In this document: positions 17,621-26,466 of the stretch, piece by piece
Position numbering within the stretch: position 1 is the stretch's first letter
How the letters are laid out: every line of letters begins with the position of its first letter
Assembly: GCF_014202755.1 (NCBI RefSeq)
Contig: NZ_JACHHK010000002.1
Span: 336,433-400,432, forward strand
From: Catenisphaera adipataccumulans
Lineage (GTDB): Bacteria > Bacillota_I > Bacilli_A > Erysipelotrichales > Erysipelotrichaceae
Reading direction: 5' to 3'
DNA length: 64,000 nucleotides
Translations under genes and position numbers: made by a program
The notes under the pieces: model-generated
The model's database searches: none
The model's input: only the letters and a program-made list of their open reading frames with translations
Told to the model about the DNA's origin: nothing

Positions 17621-18538
17621 ATGATTTACACTGTAACATTCAATCCATCGCTGGACTACATCATCCATGTGGAAAAATTCCGCGCCGGACAGATCAACCG
17701 GACGGATGAGGAATTGATCTTTCCCGGCGGCAAAGGAATCAACGTTTCCATTGTGCTGAAGCACCTGGGCATCGAGAGCACTGCCTGGGGATTTGTGGCC
17801 GGGTTTACCGGAAAGGAAATTGAGAAGCGTCTTGGCGACATGGGCGTACGAACCGATTTCATTGTTTCCGAAAACGGGCTGAGCCGCATCAATGTGAAGA
17901 TGCATTCCGATGAAGAAACCGAGATCAACGGCCGCGGGCCGAAGATCTTGGACGCGGATATCCGGAAGCTGTATGAAAAGCTTGATGGTTTGAAGACCGG
18001 CGATGTATTGATCCTTTCCGGAAGTATTCCTTCTAGTATGCCGGAGACGATGTATATGGACATCATGAAACATTTACAAGGCCGCGGCATCAACATTGTG
18101 GTCGATGCGACCCGGGACCTGCTGGTCAAGGTGCTGCCGTACCATCCCTTCCTGATCAAACCGAACAACCACGAGCTGTCGGAAATTTTCGGGACAGAAA
18201 TTACCGAAAAAGACGATGTGCTGAACTATGCGGGAAAAATGCAGGAGATGGGAGCGCGCAATGTCTTGGTCTCGATGGCCGGTGAGGGTGCCGTGCTGCT
18301 GACCGAAGACGGCCAATCGTTCCGGGCCGAAGCGCCGAAAGGAAAAGTGGAAAATTCCGTCGGCGCCGGTGATTCCATGGTTGCCGGTTTCATGTATGGA
18401 TATATGCAGGATCATGATTATCAGAAGGCGTTTGAATACGGTGTCTGCACCGGAAGTGCCAGTGCTTTTTCCAAAGAGCTGGCAACAAAAACGGAAGTGG
18501 AAGCCTTATTAAAGAACAGCCGAAAATGTTTTGAGTGA
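17621..18538 (+). CDS. fruK: 1-phosphofructokinase (PfkB family)
   Basis: A 305-residue PfkB-family kinase with the FruK/LacC opening MIYTVTFNPSLDYIIHVEKF, the substrate-binding FPGGKGINVS at about 36-45, and the catalytic GAGDSMVAGF near residue 248. It phosphorylates fructose-1-phosphate to fructose-1,6-bisphosphate; tagatose-6-phosphate kinase is the alternative. The ATG at 17621 follows AGGAGG. It is the first gene of an operon with an MtlA-type transporter and a SorE-like dehydrogenase, and no fructose PTS is nearby. Confidence 0.88.
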   Translation: MIYTVTFNPSLDYIIHVEKFRAGQINRTDEELIFPGGKGINVSIVLKHLGIESTAWGFVAGFTGKEIEKRLGDMGVRTDFIVSENGLSRINVKMHSDEETEINGRGPKILDADIRKLYEKLDGLKTGDVLILSGSIPSSMPETMYMDIMKHLQGRGINIVVDATRDLLVKVLPYHPFLIKPNNHELSEIFGTEITEKDDVLNYAGKMQEMGARNVLVSMAGEGAVLLTEDGQSFRAEAPKGKVENSVGAGDSMVAGFMYGYMQDHDYQKAFEYGVCTGSASAFSKELATKTEVEALLKNSRKCFE

Positions 18539-18556
18539 GAGAAAGGTTAGGAAAAC

Positions 18557-20416
18557 ATGAAAGAAAAAGTACAATCGTTTGGCCGCTTTTTAAGCGGAAT
18601 GGTCATGCCGAACATCGGCGCATTCATCGCATGGGGTCTATTGACCGCCCTGTTTATCGATACCGGCTGGACGCCGAATGCTGCACTGGCTACGATCGGC
18701 ACACCGATGCTGACGTATTTACTGCCGGTGCTGATTGCGTACCAAGGCGGCAAGATGGTCGGCGGACCGCGCGGCGCGGTAGCCGGTGCTGTCGCAACGA
18801 TCGGTGTCATCTGCGGTACCGAGTATACCATGTTGATGGGCGCCATGGTCATGGGTCCGTTTGCCGGCTGGTGCATGAAGAAAGTCGATGCTATGTTTGA
18901 AGGACACATCAAACCGGGATTTGAGATGTTGGTCAACAACTTCTCTCTGGGAATCCTGGCGATGCTGCTGGCGATCTTAGGCTTCTATGTCATTGGTCCT
19001 TTCATGGCCGGTGTGCTGAACGTCTTAAGTGCCGGTGTGCAGGTATTGGTCAACCATCAATTATTACCGCTGATCTCCGTATTCGTCGAACCGGCCAAAG
19101 TCCTGTCCCTGAACAACGCGATCAACCATGGTATTTTCACTCCGCTGGGTGCCGAGCAGGTCAAAGAAACCGGCCGTTCGATCTTCTATATGATCGAAAC
19201 CAACCCAGGTCCGGGAACTGGTGTGCTGCTGGCCTATTCCTTCTTTGCCAAAGATGAACATACAAAACAGTCGGCTCCGGCTGCTCTGATCGTGCATTTA
19301 TTCGGCGGTATCCACGAGATCTCCTTCCCGTATATCTTAATGAACCCGCTGCTGCTGCTGGCAACGATCGGTGGTTCGGTCTGCGCGATGATCTATAATT
19401 CCATCATGGGACTGGGTCTGGTTTCACCGGCTTCTCCGGGATCGATCTTTGCCTTTGTCGGCATGGCACCGAAGGGCGAAACCATTCAGGTATTATTGAG
19501 CATCGTCATCGCTGCCGGTGTATCCTTCCTGATTGCCAGCCCGATCGTTCGTTTCAGCAATGCCAAGAAATCTTTGGATTCTGCATCGGATCAGATGGCC
19601 GATATGAAAGCAGCCTCCAAAGGCGCTACGGCTTATACGACCAGTGAATCCGGCCAGAAAGTCGATTTACGTACGTTAGATCACATTGTATTCGCTTGTG
19701 ATGCCGGAATGGGCAGTTCGGCGATGGGCTCAGCTGTTCTGCAGCGAAAATTATCTGCCGCCGGTTTTGACAACATTACCGTTTCACACGCTCCGGTATC
19801 TGAAATTCCAGCCGGCACCGAACTGGTTGTCTGCCATCGGGATCTGGCCGAACGTGCAGTGAAGAGCGCACCGAATGCCAAGCTTGTTACGATCACCGAT
19901 TTCATGACCGCACCGGAATACGATGAAATCATCAAAGAACTGCAGGATGCCCGTCTGAATACCAATCCAGAAAATGCCGAAGGTTCGGACTTCCACGGCG
20001 GAATCCTGATCAAGAAGAATATTCACTTGAACGGCCCGGAAAAGAACAAAGAAGAAGTCATCAAAGAAATGGGCAAAGTGATGTACGAAAGCGGCTATAC
20101 GACCGAGAAATATACCGAAGCGATGTTTGAAAAAGAAAAAGTCTTCAATACCGCCATCGGCAATGAGATCGCCATCCCGCACGGCATTGAATCCATGACC
20201 GGTGAAATCAAGAATTCCGGTATTGCGATCTTCACTTATCCGGATGGTATGGACTGGGGCGACGGCAATATCGTCAAGCTGGTTATCGGTGTCGCTTCCG
20301 TCGGCAACGATCACATGGCTGCCCTGCAGAAGATCGCTGAAGCATGCAGCACGACCGAAGATGTCGAAAAAATTGTGAAAATGGATGTCGATGAGATATA
20401 TAATCTATTTAAGTAA
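18557..20416 (+). CDS. mtlA: PTS mannitol-type transporter, fused IICBA (second copy)
   Basis: A 619-residue paralogue of the MtlA at 12923, with the same IIC-IIB-IIA order. IIC opens MVMPNIGAFIAWGLLTA. The IIB phosphocysteine is Cys381 in FACDAGMGSSAMG, and the IIA phosphohistidine is His542 in AIPHG. No mannitol-1-phosphate dehydrogenase follows it. The downstream gene is a SorE-type dehydrogenase, so either the hexitol differs from mannitol or its phosphate is oxidised at a different carbon. Codon use is more GC-rich than in the first copy. Confidence 0.92.
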   Translation: MKEKVQSFGRFLSGMVMPNIGAFIAWGLLTALFIDTGWTPNAALATIGTPMLTYLLPVLIAYQGGKMVGGPRGAVAGAVATIGVICGTEYTMLMGAMVMGPFAGWCMKKVDAMFEGHIKPGFEMLVNNFSLGILAMLLAILGFYVIGPFMAGVLNVLSAGVQVLVNHQLLPLISVFVEPAKVLSLNNAINHGIFTPLGAEQVKETGRSIFYMIETNPGPGTGVLLAYSFFAKDEHTKQSAPAALIVHLFGGIHEISFPYILMNPLLLLATIGGSVCAMIYNSIMGLGLVSPASPGSIFAFVGMAPKGETIQVLLSIVIAAGVSFLIASPIVRFSNAKKSLDSASDQMADMKAASKGATAYTTSESGQKVDLRTLDHIVFACDAGMGSSAMGSAVLQRKLSAAGFDNITVSHAPVSEIPAGTELVVCHRDLAERAVKSAPNAKLVTITDFMTAPEYDEIIKELQDARLNTNPENAEGSDFHGGILIKKNIHLNGPEKNKEEVIKEMGKVMYESGYTTEKYTEAMFEKEKVFNTAIGNEIAIPHGIESMTGEIKNSGIAIFTYPDGMDWGDGNIVKLVIGVASVGNDHMAALQKIAEACSTTEDVEKIVKMDVDEIYNLFK

Positions 20417-20429
20417 ATAGGAGGCCTAT

Positions 20430-21707
20430 ATGAAAACAAAAGCAGTAAGAATGTACGGAAAAATGGATTTGCGTCTGGAAGAGTTCGAACTTCCGGAAAT
20501 CAAGGATGATGAGATCTTAGCGAAGATCTACAGCGACAGCTTGTGCATGTCAACATATAAACTGGCGCTGCAGGGCAAGGAACATAAACGTGCGCCGCAG
20601 AACATCGATACCCACCCGGTCATCACCGGCCATGAGTTTGCCGGCGTGATCGTCAAAGTCGGCAAAAAATGGCAGGATCAATTCAAGCCAGGCATGCGCT
20701 TTGCGCAGCAGCCGGCGCTGAACTACAAAGGATCGATGGCATCCCCGGGCTATTCGTATGAATATTTCGGCGGAGACTGCACTTACTGCATTTTCCCGCA
20801 TGAAGCAATGGAAGTCGGTGCGCTGATGCCGTTCCATGGCGACAGCTTCTATAAAGCCTCGCTGGGCGAGCCGCTGTCCTGCTCGATCGGTGCGATGCAC
20901 GCCCAGTATCATACGAAACAAGGTGTGTACCATCATGAAATGGGATTGAAGCGCGGCGGCAATCTGATCATCATGGGCGGCTGCGGTCCGATGGGACTGG
21001 GTGCTGTTTCCTACGGTGTGGTCTGCGACTATCATCCAAAACGCATCGTGGTGACCGATGTCAACGATGAAAAGATCAAACGCGCCGAAGAAGTGGTCTC
21101 CCCGGCCTGGGCCAAAGAACATGGTGTCGAATTGATGTATGTCAACACCGCTGCTATGGATGATCCGAAACAAGGCCTGATGGATCTGACGGACGGTCAC
21201 GGCTACGATGATGTGCTGATCTATGTACCGATCCCGGCCGTTGCGGAACTGGGCAATCAGGTACTGGCTTATGATGGCTGCATGTCGTTTTTCTCCGGCC
21301 CCAGCAATAAAGATTTCCGTGCGAAGGTCAATCTGTATGACTGCCACTACAACGCGACCCACATCATGGGTACGACCGGCGGCAACAACGATGATTTGAT
21401 CGAAGCCAATCAGCTGGCCGCCGATGATATCATTGATCCGGCGGTCATGGTGACTCATGTCGGCGGCATCGATTCGATCGCCGAAGCAACGAAAAACCTG
21501 CCGAATCTGCCGGGCGGCAAAAAGCTGGCCTATACGCAGTTCAACATGCCGATGACCGCCATCGAAGATTTTGGCAAACTCGGTGAAACGGATCCGTTCT
21601 TTAAAGAACTGGATGCCTGCTGCAAGGCCCACAATGGTTTGTGGAATGCCGAGGCAGAGAAGATGATCTTCGAACACTTCGGTGTCACGGTCGATGCGAT
21701 CGATTAA
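20430..21707 (+). CDS. SorE-like zinc-type dehydrogenase (ketose-1-phosphate reductase family)
   Basis: A 425-residue medium-chain dehydrogenase closely like the SorE gene at 61628; both begin with the KTxAVRxYGKxDLRLE pattern. Putative catalytic-site residues are Cys39 and GHE at 67-69. The nucleotide loop is GGCGPMGLGAV. The four structural-zinc cysteines of classical alcohol dehydrogenases are absent. SorE reduces L-sorbose-1-phosphate at C2 to glucitol-6-phosphate. Here, beside an MtlA permease and FruK, the reverse reaction on a hexitol phosphate would yield a ketose-1-phosphate, which FruK can take. AGGAGG precedes the ATG. Confidence 0.85.
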   Translation: MKTKAVRMYGKMDLRLEEFELPEIKDDEILAKIYSDSLCMSTYKLALQGKEHKRAPQNIDTHPVITGHEFAGVIVKVGKKWQDQFKPGMRFAQQPALNYKGSMASPGYSYEYFGGDCTYCIFPHEAMEVGALMPFHGDSFYKASLGEPLSCSIGAMHAQYHTKQGVYHHEMGLKRGGNLIIMGGCGPMGLGAVSYGVVCDYHPKRIVVTDVNDEKIKRAEEVVSPAWAKEHGVELMYVNTAAMDDPKQGLMDLTDGHGYDDVLIYVPIPAVAELGNQVLAYDGCMSFFSGPSNKDFRAKVNLYDCHYNATHIMGTTGGNNDDLIEANQLAADDIIDPAVMVTHVGGIDSIAEATKNLPNLPGGKKLAYTQFNMPMTAIEDFGKLGETDPFFKELDACCKAHNGLWNAEAEKMIFEHFGVTVDAID

Positions 21708-22285
21708 TTCATAGGATAGACATAAAGATGAACGCTGTCATATGTTGGCAGCAGGGAATCGCTTTGAACAGGAAAGTCAAAATGACTTTCCTGTTTTGCG
21801 TTCAGCCGGTCGGCAAATCCCGCTTTCATCGCCACCGGCTTGCCGTGCCGGCGGTATACCGCTGTGATCATCGGCGTCACCGTCTTTTGGGAACGATTTT
21901 TGACCAGGCCGGACAAGGTCGTCGAATAGGTCCCTTTGTCGATGTGCACCGCGCTGATCTGCAGCGGATCGATGCTGCGTTTTTTGCCGCATGCATAATG
22001 CAGGAGGCGGACCTTCATGGTTTTGGGTTTGCTCATTTCAACGGCAGAGGCATAGTACATCGTCTGATCGACGCGGGGGATCGTCACGGTCTGTGTCTGC
22101 TGATCAAATGTAAGCTTGACTTGGACATTTCGCAGCGGCCGCGGATCCTGGATGCGGAATCCATAATAAACAACATGCAGATCCGGATCATAATAGCTGA
22201 CCGTCTGATCGATCACCGGTTCCGGCGGACTGCAGGCACTGAGGCAAAATAAGAATACGATCCATACCACGATTTTTCGGCACAT
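21704..22285 (-). CDS. Secreted lipoprotein, FxLYD-like
   Basis: A 193-residue protein with a lipoprotein signal: hydrophobic VVWIVFLFCLSAC, with the lipobox cysteine about residue 18. The mature part contains two beta-rich segments, YYGFRIQDPRPLRNVQVKL and TLSGLVKNRSQKTVTPMI, which line up with the secreted protein at 55672-56370. This resembles FxLYD-type extracellular domains. No enzyme motif is visible. AAAGGAG precedes the ATG at 22285. It follows hydF by 50 bp on the same strand. Its last codons overlap the end of the convergent SorE-like gene by 4 bp. Confidence 0.75.
   Translation of the reverse strand: MCRKIVVWIVFLFCLSACSPPEPVIDQTVSYYDPDLHVVYYGFRIQDPRPLRNVQVKLTFDQQTQTVTIPRVDQTMYYASAVEMSKPKTMKVRLLHYACGKKRSIDPLQISAVHIDKGTYSTTLSGLVKNRSQKTVTPMITAVYRRHGKPVAMKAGFADRLNAKQESHFDFPVQSDSLLPTYDSVHLYVYPMN
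21767..21798 (+). terminator. Hairpin terminator lying inside the antisense lipoprotein gene
   Basis: A 13-bp perfect stem AACAGGAAAGTCA / TGACTTTCCTGTT with an AAA loop is followed by TTTT on the plus strand only. It lies about 60 bp after the SorE-like stop codon, within the coding sequence of the convergent lipoprotein gene. It probably ends the fruK-mtlA operon. Confidence 0.65.
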
Positions 22286-22335
22286 AAAAAGCACTCCTTT
22301 CTCTTTTGTACGAAACAGAAAGCAGTGCGTCCAAT

Positions 22336-23529
22336 TTAAGCGGAGAGAGCGGCAAAAGCGCGCATGCACCGGTCCAGGATCCCCTGCATATAGGCGATCA
22401 CCACGCCGTAGTTGGTGATCGGTACACCGGCATCGCGGGCACATGCGATGCGATAACTCATTTCCCGCTTGGGCAGGGTGCAGCCCCCGCAGTGGATGAT
22501 CATTTTATACGGGGATAGATCATCCGGAAATTCCGTGCCGCTGGTCGTTTCGATGTGCGGCTTGAAACCAATGTGCTGCTCGATCCAATGCGGCAGTTTG
22601 ACCGTGCCGATGTCTTCACACTGCCGATGGTGCGTGCATCCTTCACTGATCAAGATCGTATCGTTTTCCTGCACGGTCTCCAGGGCCGCAGCGCCATCGA
22701 CTAAGGTTTCCAGGTCGCCTTTGTAGCGGGCCATCAAGATCGAGAAGGAAGTCAGCGGCACATCGTCCGGCGTATCGGCGGCGACGTGCGCAAATGCCTG
22801 ACTGTCCGTGATGACCACGCGCGGCGGCTGGTTCAAATTGGCCAGCGTTTTTTTCAGTTCGGTTTCTTTGCATATTACTGCTGTCGCGTTGGTATCGAGA
22901 ATGTCGCGGATGGTCTGCTGCTGCGGCAGGATCAGACGTCCCTTGGGCGCGGCGGAGTCGATCGGAACGACCAGAACAGCGGTGTCGCCTGGATGCAGCA
23001 GATCGCCGATGATGCGCCGTTCGGTTTCCGGCGGCCGGTCCATCGCGGCGATGCGTTCTTTCAGCTCTTCGATATGTTCGCCGGTCTTGGCGCTGACCCA
23101 GATGGAATCAGCCGGCAGATCGGATCGGTCGGCAACGGTATCGGCTTTATTGTAGACGATCAGATAAGGAATGGCTTTCGCTTTGATCCGTTCAAGAATG
23201 GCCTGGTCTTCCGCAGACAGACCGGCTTTGCCGTCTAAGACCAACAGCGCTATATCCGTTCGATTCAATGCCTGGTAAGCTTTGCGGATGCGCAGTGCGC
23301 CCAGTTCGCCGACATCATCCAGTCCTGGGGTATCGGTAAAGACGACCGGACCTAACGGCAGCAGTTCCATGGCCTTATTGACAGGGTCAGTCGTGGTGCC
23401 AGAAATTTCAGAAACAACCGCCAGATTCTGGTGGGTGATCGCATTCATCAGGCTGGATTTACCGGCGTTGCGTTTGCCGAACAAGCCGATGTGGATCCGT
23501 TCGCCCGATGGCGTTTGGTTCATGTTCAT
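22336..23529 (-). CDS. hydF: [FeFe]-hydrogenase maturation GTPase HydF
   Basis: A 397-residue HydF. The N-terminal GTPase domain has the P-loop GKRNAGKSS (18-26), DTPGL (66-70) and NKAD (127-130). The C-terminal scaffold domain has the diagnostic CxH...CxxC cluster ligands: Cys298-Thr-His300 and Cys347-Gly-Gly-Cys350. HydF is the scaffold on which HydE and HydG assemble the H-cluster before transfer to the hydrogenase. Neither HydE, HydG nor a hydrogenase lies in this window. AAAGGAGG precedes the ATG. Confidence 0.95.
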   Translation of the reverse strand: MNMNQTPSGERIHIGLFGKRNAGKSSLMNAITHQNLAVVSEISGTTTDPVNKAMELLPLGPVVFTDTPGLDDVGELGALRIRKAYQALNRTDIALLVLDGKAGLSAEDQAILERIKAKAIPYLIVYNKADTVADRSDLPADSIWVSAKTGEHIEELKERIAAMDRPPETERRIIGDLLHPGDTAVLVVPIDSAAPKGRLILPQQQTIRDILDTNATAVICKETELKKTLANLNQPPRVVITDSQAFAHVAADTPDDVPLTSFSILMARYKGDLETLVDGAAALETVQENDTILISEGCTHHRQCEDIGTVKLPHWIEQHIGFKPHIETTSGTEFPDDLSPYKMIIHCGGCTLPKREMSYRIACARDAGVPITNYGVVIAYMQGILDRCMRAFAALSA

Positions 23530-23644
23530 AAGGAAGCCTCCTTTTATTTAGTTATTTTACCTTGCTTAACCGAAAATTGCATCCGGACTGGCAAAAATAT
23601 AAAATTGTTTTATACTGAAAACTAGTGTAATAGGAGGATGTTTT

Positions 23645-24280
23645 ATGAAAGAAACTGCCGGAAAGGTATTTTCCATTGCGAAAGAAAACCCGCTGATCCC
23701 GGGCTGTACCATCACGAAAGAACTGAATGCGGATTCAACATATTATTTCTTGGCACAGTACGGAGATATCAAAGCAGAACGATATGAGAACGAAAAACTG
23801 ATCATGGTCATCGACGGCCGGATGGACGTGCAGACGGATCAAAATCAGGAACTGACCAAAGGCATGGTCTTCGTGATCCCGACCGATCAAAGTGTTCATA
23901 TGAGCACTGGAACCGGCTGCATCTTTACGATGTTTGAGATCAAAGACGGCGCCCAGATGCCGGCGGATCTGAAAAAGAACACCGCATTGGCACTGGCCGA
24001 TCTGATCCCGCAGGCACAAGGAAGCGTCGTCAATAAAGACCTGCTTACCCAAGCCGGCGGCAAGCTGTGCGTGATGCGTCTGGATGCCGGAACGGAGCTG
24101 AAAGAACATGCGGCAGACGGAGATGCGCTGTTGTTTGCGGTCGAGGGCGAAGCCACGATCACATATGAAGGAAAAGAATTTGCCATTCGGCATGATGAAA
24201 GTTTCCTGTTTGCCAAAGGCGCTGTACATGCACTGAAGGCAAAAGAACCGTTTACGATGGTTCTGTGGATGGAAGACTAA
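23645..24280 (+). CDS. Bicupin protein
   Basis: A 211-residue protein with two cupin units, about residues 40-100 (VIDGRMDVQTDQNQELTKG) and 150-208 (VEGEATITYEGKEFAIRHDE). The conserved metal histidines are only partly present in the first unit. The reaction is unknown. It has its own AGGAGG site and terminator, so it is monocistronic. Confidence 0.8.
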   Translation: MKETAGKVFSIAKENPLIPGCTITKELNADSTYYFLAQYGDIKAERYENEKLIMVIDGRMDVQTDQNQELTKGMVFVIPTDQSVHMSTGTGCIFTMFEIKDGAQMPADLKKNTALALADLIPQAQGSVVNKDLLTQAGGKLCVMRLDAGTELKEHAADGDALLFAVEGEATITYEGKEFAIRHDESFLFAKGAVHALKAKEPFTMVLWMED

Positions 24281-24307
24281 AAAAAAGACGGCGTGCCGTC
24301 TTTTTTA
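24281..24307. terminator. Bidirectional terminator
   Basis: Perfect stem AAAAAAGACGGC / GCCGTCTTTTTT with a 2-base centre, between convergent bicupin and GNAT genes. Confidence 0.92.
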
Positions 24308-24775
24308 TTTGACTATTTTCTCTAACATCGTCTTCTCGGTCTGAAAGCCCATCCGTTCATAGAACGCTTTGGCGTTGTCGTTGCCTTCCCAGACATTTAA
24401 GGTGACGTGGTAACATCCCATGGCTTTGGCCTGTGCCATGACATAGTCGACCAGCTTCTGCCCGATGTGCTGGTGACGGATGTTTTGATCGACGCACAGA
24501 TCATCGATATAAATGGTTTCATGCGCCTTCATATTGACGGCATCTGTCTTTTCCAGGATGCAGAAAGCATAGCCGATGACGCTGTCTTCGTCATTGACGG
24601 CGACATAGATCGGGCGGGATGCATCGTGCAGAATTTCTTTCAATTCAGCATCGGTATATTTGCGGGTACCGGAAATAAAGAGATCCGGCCGCGCTTGTGC
24701 ATGGATCTCCAGGACCTGAGATAAAAGCCGGTCGATGGCTGGAATGTCTTTTTCTTGTGCCGGACGAATATTCAT
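24305..24775 (-). CDS. GNAT-family N-acetyltransferase
   Basis: A 156-residue acetyltransferase, RimI-like. Beta-strand 4 and the acetyl-CoA loop are seen as IDDLCVDQNIRHQHIGQKLV (about 90-109), followed by LNVWEGNDNAKAFYERMGF. The acceptor is unknown. It is a single gene ending in the shared terminator. Confidence 0.87.
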   Translation of the reverse strand: MNIRPAQEKDIPAIDRLLSQVLEIHAQARPDLFISGTRKYTDAELKEILHDASRPIYVAVNDEDSVIGYAFCILEKTDAVNMKAHETIYIDDLCVDQNIRHQHIGQKLVDYVMAQAKAMGCYHVTLNVWEGNDNAKAFYERMGFQTEKTMLEKIVK

Positions 24776-24891
24776 AGGATCTGCCTCTTTTCTTTGGGCT
24801 TATTATAACGTACGTTCTTTTTTCTGTGAAGCATCTAAGTTGCAGGCGGGAACGGATTCCGGTAAGTTTAAGCTAACAGGAGGTGAACGAT

Positions 24892-25851
24892 ATGATGAAA
24901 CATGTAACCGTGATCGGCGGCGGTGTATTGGGCACGCAGATTGGTTTGATGGGCGCATATACCGGTCACCAAGTGACCTTCTGGCTGCGCAGTGAATCAT
25001 CGATCGGCCGGACCCAGCCGAAATTGGAACGGTATAAGAAAATGATGATCGATGAGCTGGAACGATCGAAACAACTGATCGGCAATCCGCTGGCTGCTGC
25101 GTATTTTCCGAAAGGACTGATCCCAGACCCGGCCAATATCACGGTAGCGAAGATCGATGCATCCATCGAAACAGCGCGGCAGCGTTTTGAAGAACAGATC
25201 GAAATCACGCTGGACCTGGCAGAAGCCGTCAAAGAAGCAGATATCGTTATTGAAGCGATGTCAGAAGATCCGGCACAGAAAAAACAGATTTACGAACGTC
25301 TGAAAGCAGTGATGCCGGCCAAGACCATCTTATGCACCAATTCCTCGACCTTGCTTCCTAGTCAGTTCGCCGAAGCGACCGGCAGACCGGAAAAATATCT
25401 GTCGATGCATTTTGCCAATCAGATCTGGCGGTTCAATACCGCAGAGATCATGAAACACGAAAAGACGGATGAAGCCGTATTTAATACAGTGATCCAGTTT
25501 GCGGAAGAGCTCAATATGGTGCCGATCCCGATCTACAAAGAACAGCCAGGCTATGTGCTGAATTCACTGCTGGTGCCGTATTTATCCGCCGCGCAGCAGC
25601 TGTGGGCCGTAGGGATCGCTGATCCGGAAAAGATCGATCAGACATGGAAGATCGGAACCGGCGCACCGAAAGGCCCGTTTGAGATCATCGATGTCGTTGG
25701 TTTAGAGACCGTATACAACATTGCCAAGCGTCAGCCGCAGGCAGAGACGGAAGGCACGATCCCGAATCAGATCACGAAGCTTTTGAAAGAGAAGATCGAA
25801 AAAGGAGAAACTGGTATTCATGCCGGCAAAGGTTTTTATACCTATGAATAA
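24892..25851 (+). CDS. 3-hydroxyacyl-CoA dehydrogenase family protein
   Basis: A 319-residue NAD-dependent dehydrogenase. The Rossmann motif is VIGGGVLGTQIGLMGAYTG at residues 6-24. LCTNSSTLLPSQFA, SMHFANQIWRFNTAEI and the C-terminal GAPKGPFEIIDVVGLETVYNI match the 3-hydroxybutyryl-CoA dehydrogenase fold. The substrate could be a short 3-hydroxyacyl-CoA or a related beta-hydroxy acid. No thiolase or crotonase is nearby to settle it. AGGAGG precedes the ATG at 24892. Confidence 0.85.
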   Translation: MMKHVTVIGGGVLGTQIGLMGAYTGHQVTFWLRSESSIGRTQPKLERYKKMMIDELERSKQLIGNPLAAAYFPKGLIPDPANITVAKIDASIETARQRFEEQIEITLDLAEAVKEADIVIEAMSEDPAQKKQIYERLKAVMPAKTILCTNSSTLLPSQFAEATGRPEKYLSMHFANQIWRFNTAEIMKHEKTDEAVFNTVIQFAEELNMVPIPIYKEQPGYVLNSLLVPYLSAAQQLWAVGIADPEKIDQTWKIGTGAPKGPFEIIDVVGLETVYNIAKRQPQAETEGTIPNQITKLLKEKIEKGETGIHAGKGFYTYE

Positions 25852-25877
25852 GGAGCAGATTTACTGCTCCTTTTTTC
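25850..25877. terminator. Terminator after the 3-hydroxyacyl-CoA dehydrogenase
   Basis: Stem AAGGAGCAG / CTGCTCCTT with an ATTTA loop, then T6 on the plus strand. It overlaps the stop of the convergent membrane protein gene. Confidence 0.88.
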
Positions 25878-26334
25878 GTATCAGATGAACCAGCGCATAG
25901 ATGCCGAATCCCACGCTGAGCACCCATGCCCATAACATCGCGTAAATCCCGTTGTTGATCATGTCCCGGCCGCCCTGTAAATAAAGTGCACCGCCGGTTT
26001 CATAATCGGTTTCCAGCATCGCTTTAAGCATCAAGCCAAAATTGCGGCTGTAAATGAATAAGATCGTACTGACGGCAAAGAAAATGAGCAGCGCGATCAC
26101 ACCTTTTGATTTTTGTTTCTGTTTGATCAAAGTGATGATCGCCATGACCAGGCCGACAACGCTTACGACCAAGGAGGCAATGTAACCATAAAAGATCCGG
26201 CCGACGGCGATCACGACGGCTGTATCGTTCAAATCGCTGATGCTTAATGCCGTACGGAAAAAATAAATCAAAGTCACCAGGCCGACAAGGCCGGCTGCCA
26301 AGGTGAGGATGTAGAGCCATTTTGTGTTCTTCAT
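25861..26334 (-). CDS. Small four-helix membrane protein, unknown
   Basis: A 157-residue protein with four hydrophobic helices, roughly residues 5-27, 45-68, 76-92 and 125-148, and a Lys-rich C-terminus. The pattern is that of small DUF membrane proteins with no known activity. The ATG at 26334 follows AAAAGGAG; an upstream in-frame ATG lacks a site. A single gene. Confidence 0.7.
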   Translation of the reverse strand: MKNTKWLYILTLAAGLVGLVTLIYFFRTALSISDLNDTAVVIAVGRIFYGYIASLVVSVVGLVMAIITLIKQKQKSKGVIALLIFFAVSTILFIYSRNFGLMLKAMLETDYETGGALYLQGGRDMINNGIYAMLWAWVLSVGFGIYALVHLIRKKEQ

Positions 26335-26466
26335 AAAAACTCCTTTTTTCTTATTATAGAATGTCGGCCTTTTCTCAACCATGAACTTTTGGTTCATACC
26401 ATCTGAACCGACCGGAGATAGCAGAAAAGAACCGCTTGGTATATAAAAAAAGAAAGGAGGAAGTCG

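Noticed and set aside
20550..21677. 375-codon open frame on the minus strand
   Set aside because: It is exactly antisense to the SorE-like gene, has no ribosome site and its sequence is rich in His and Ile as expected from a reversed coding frame.
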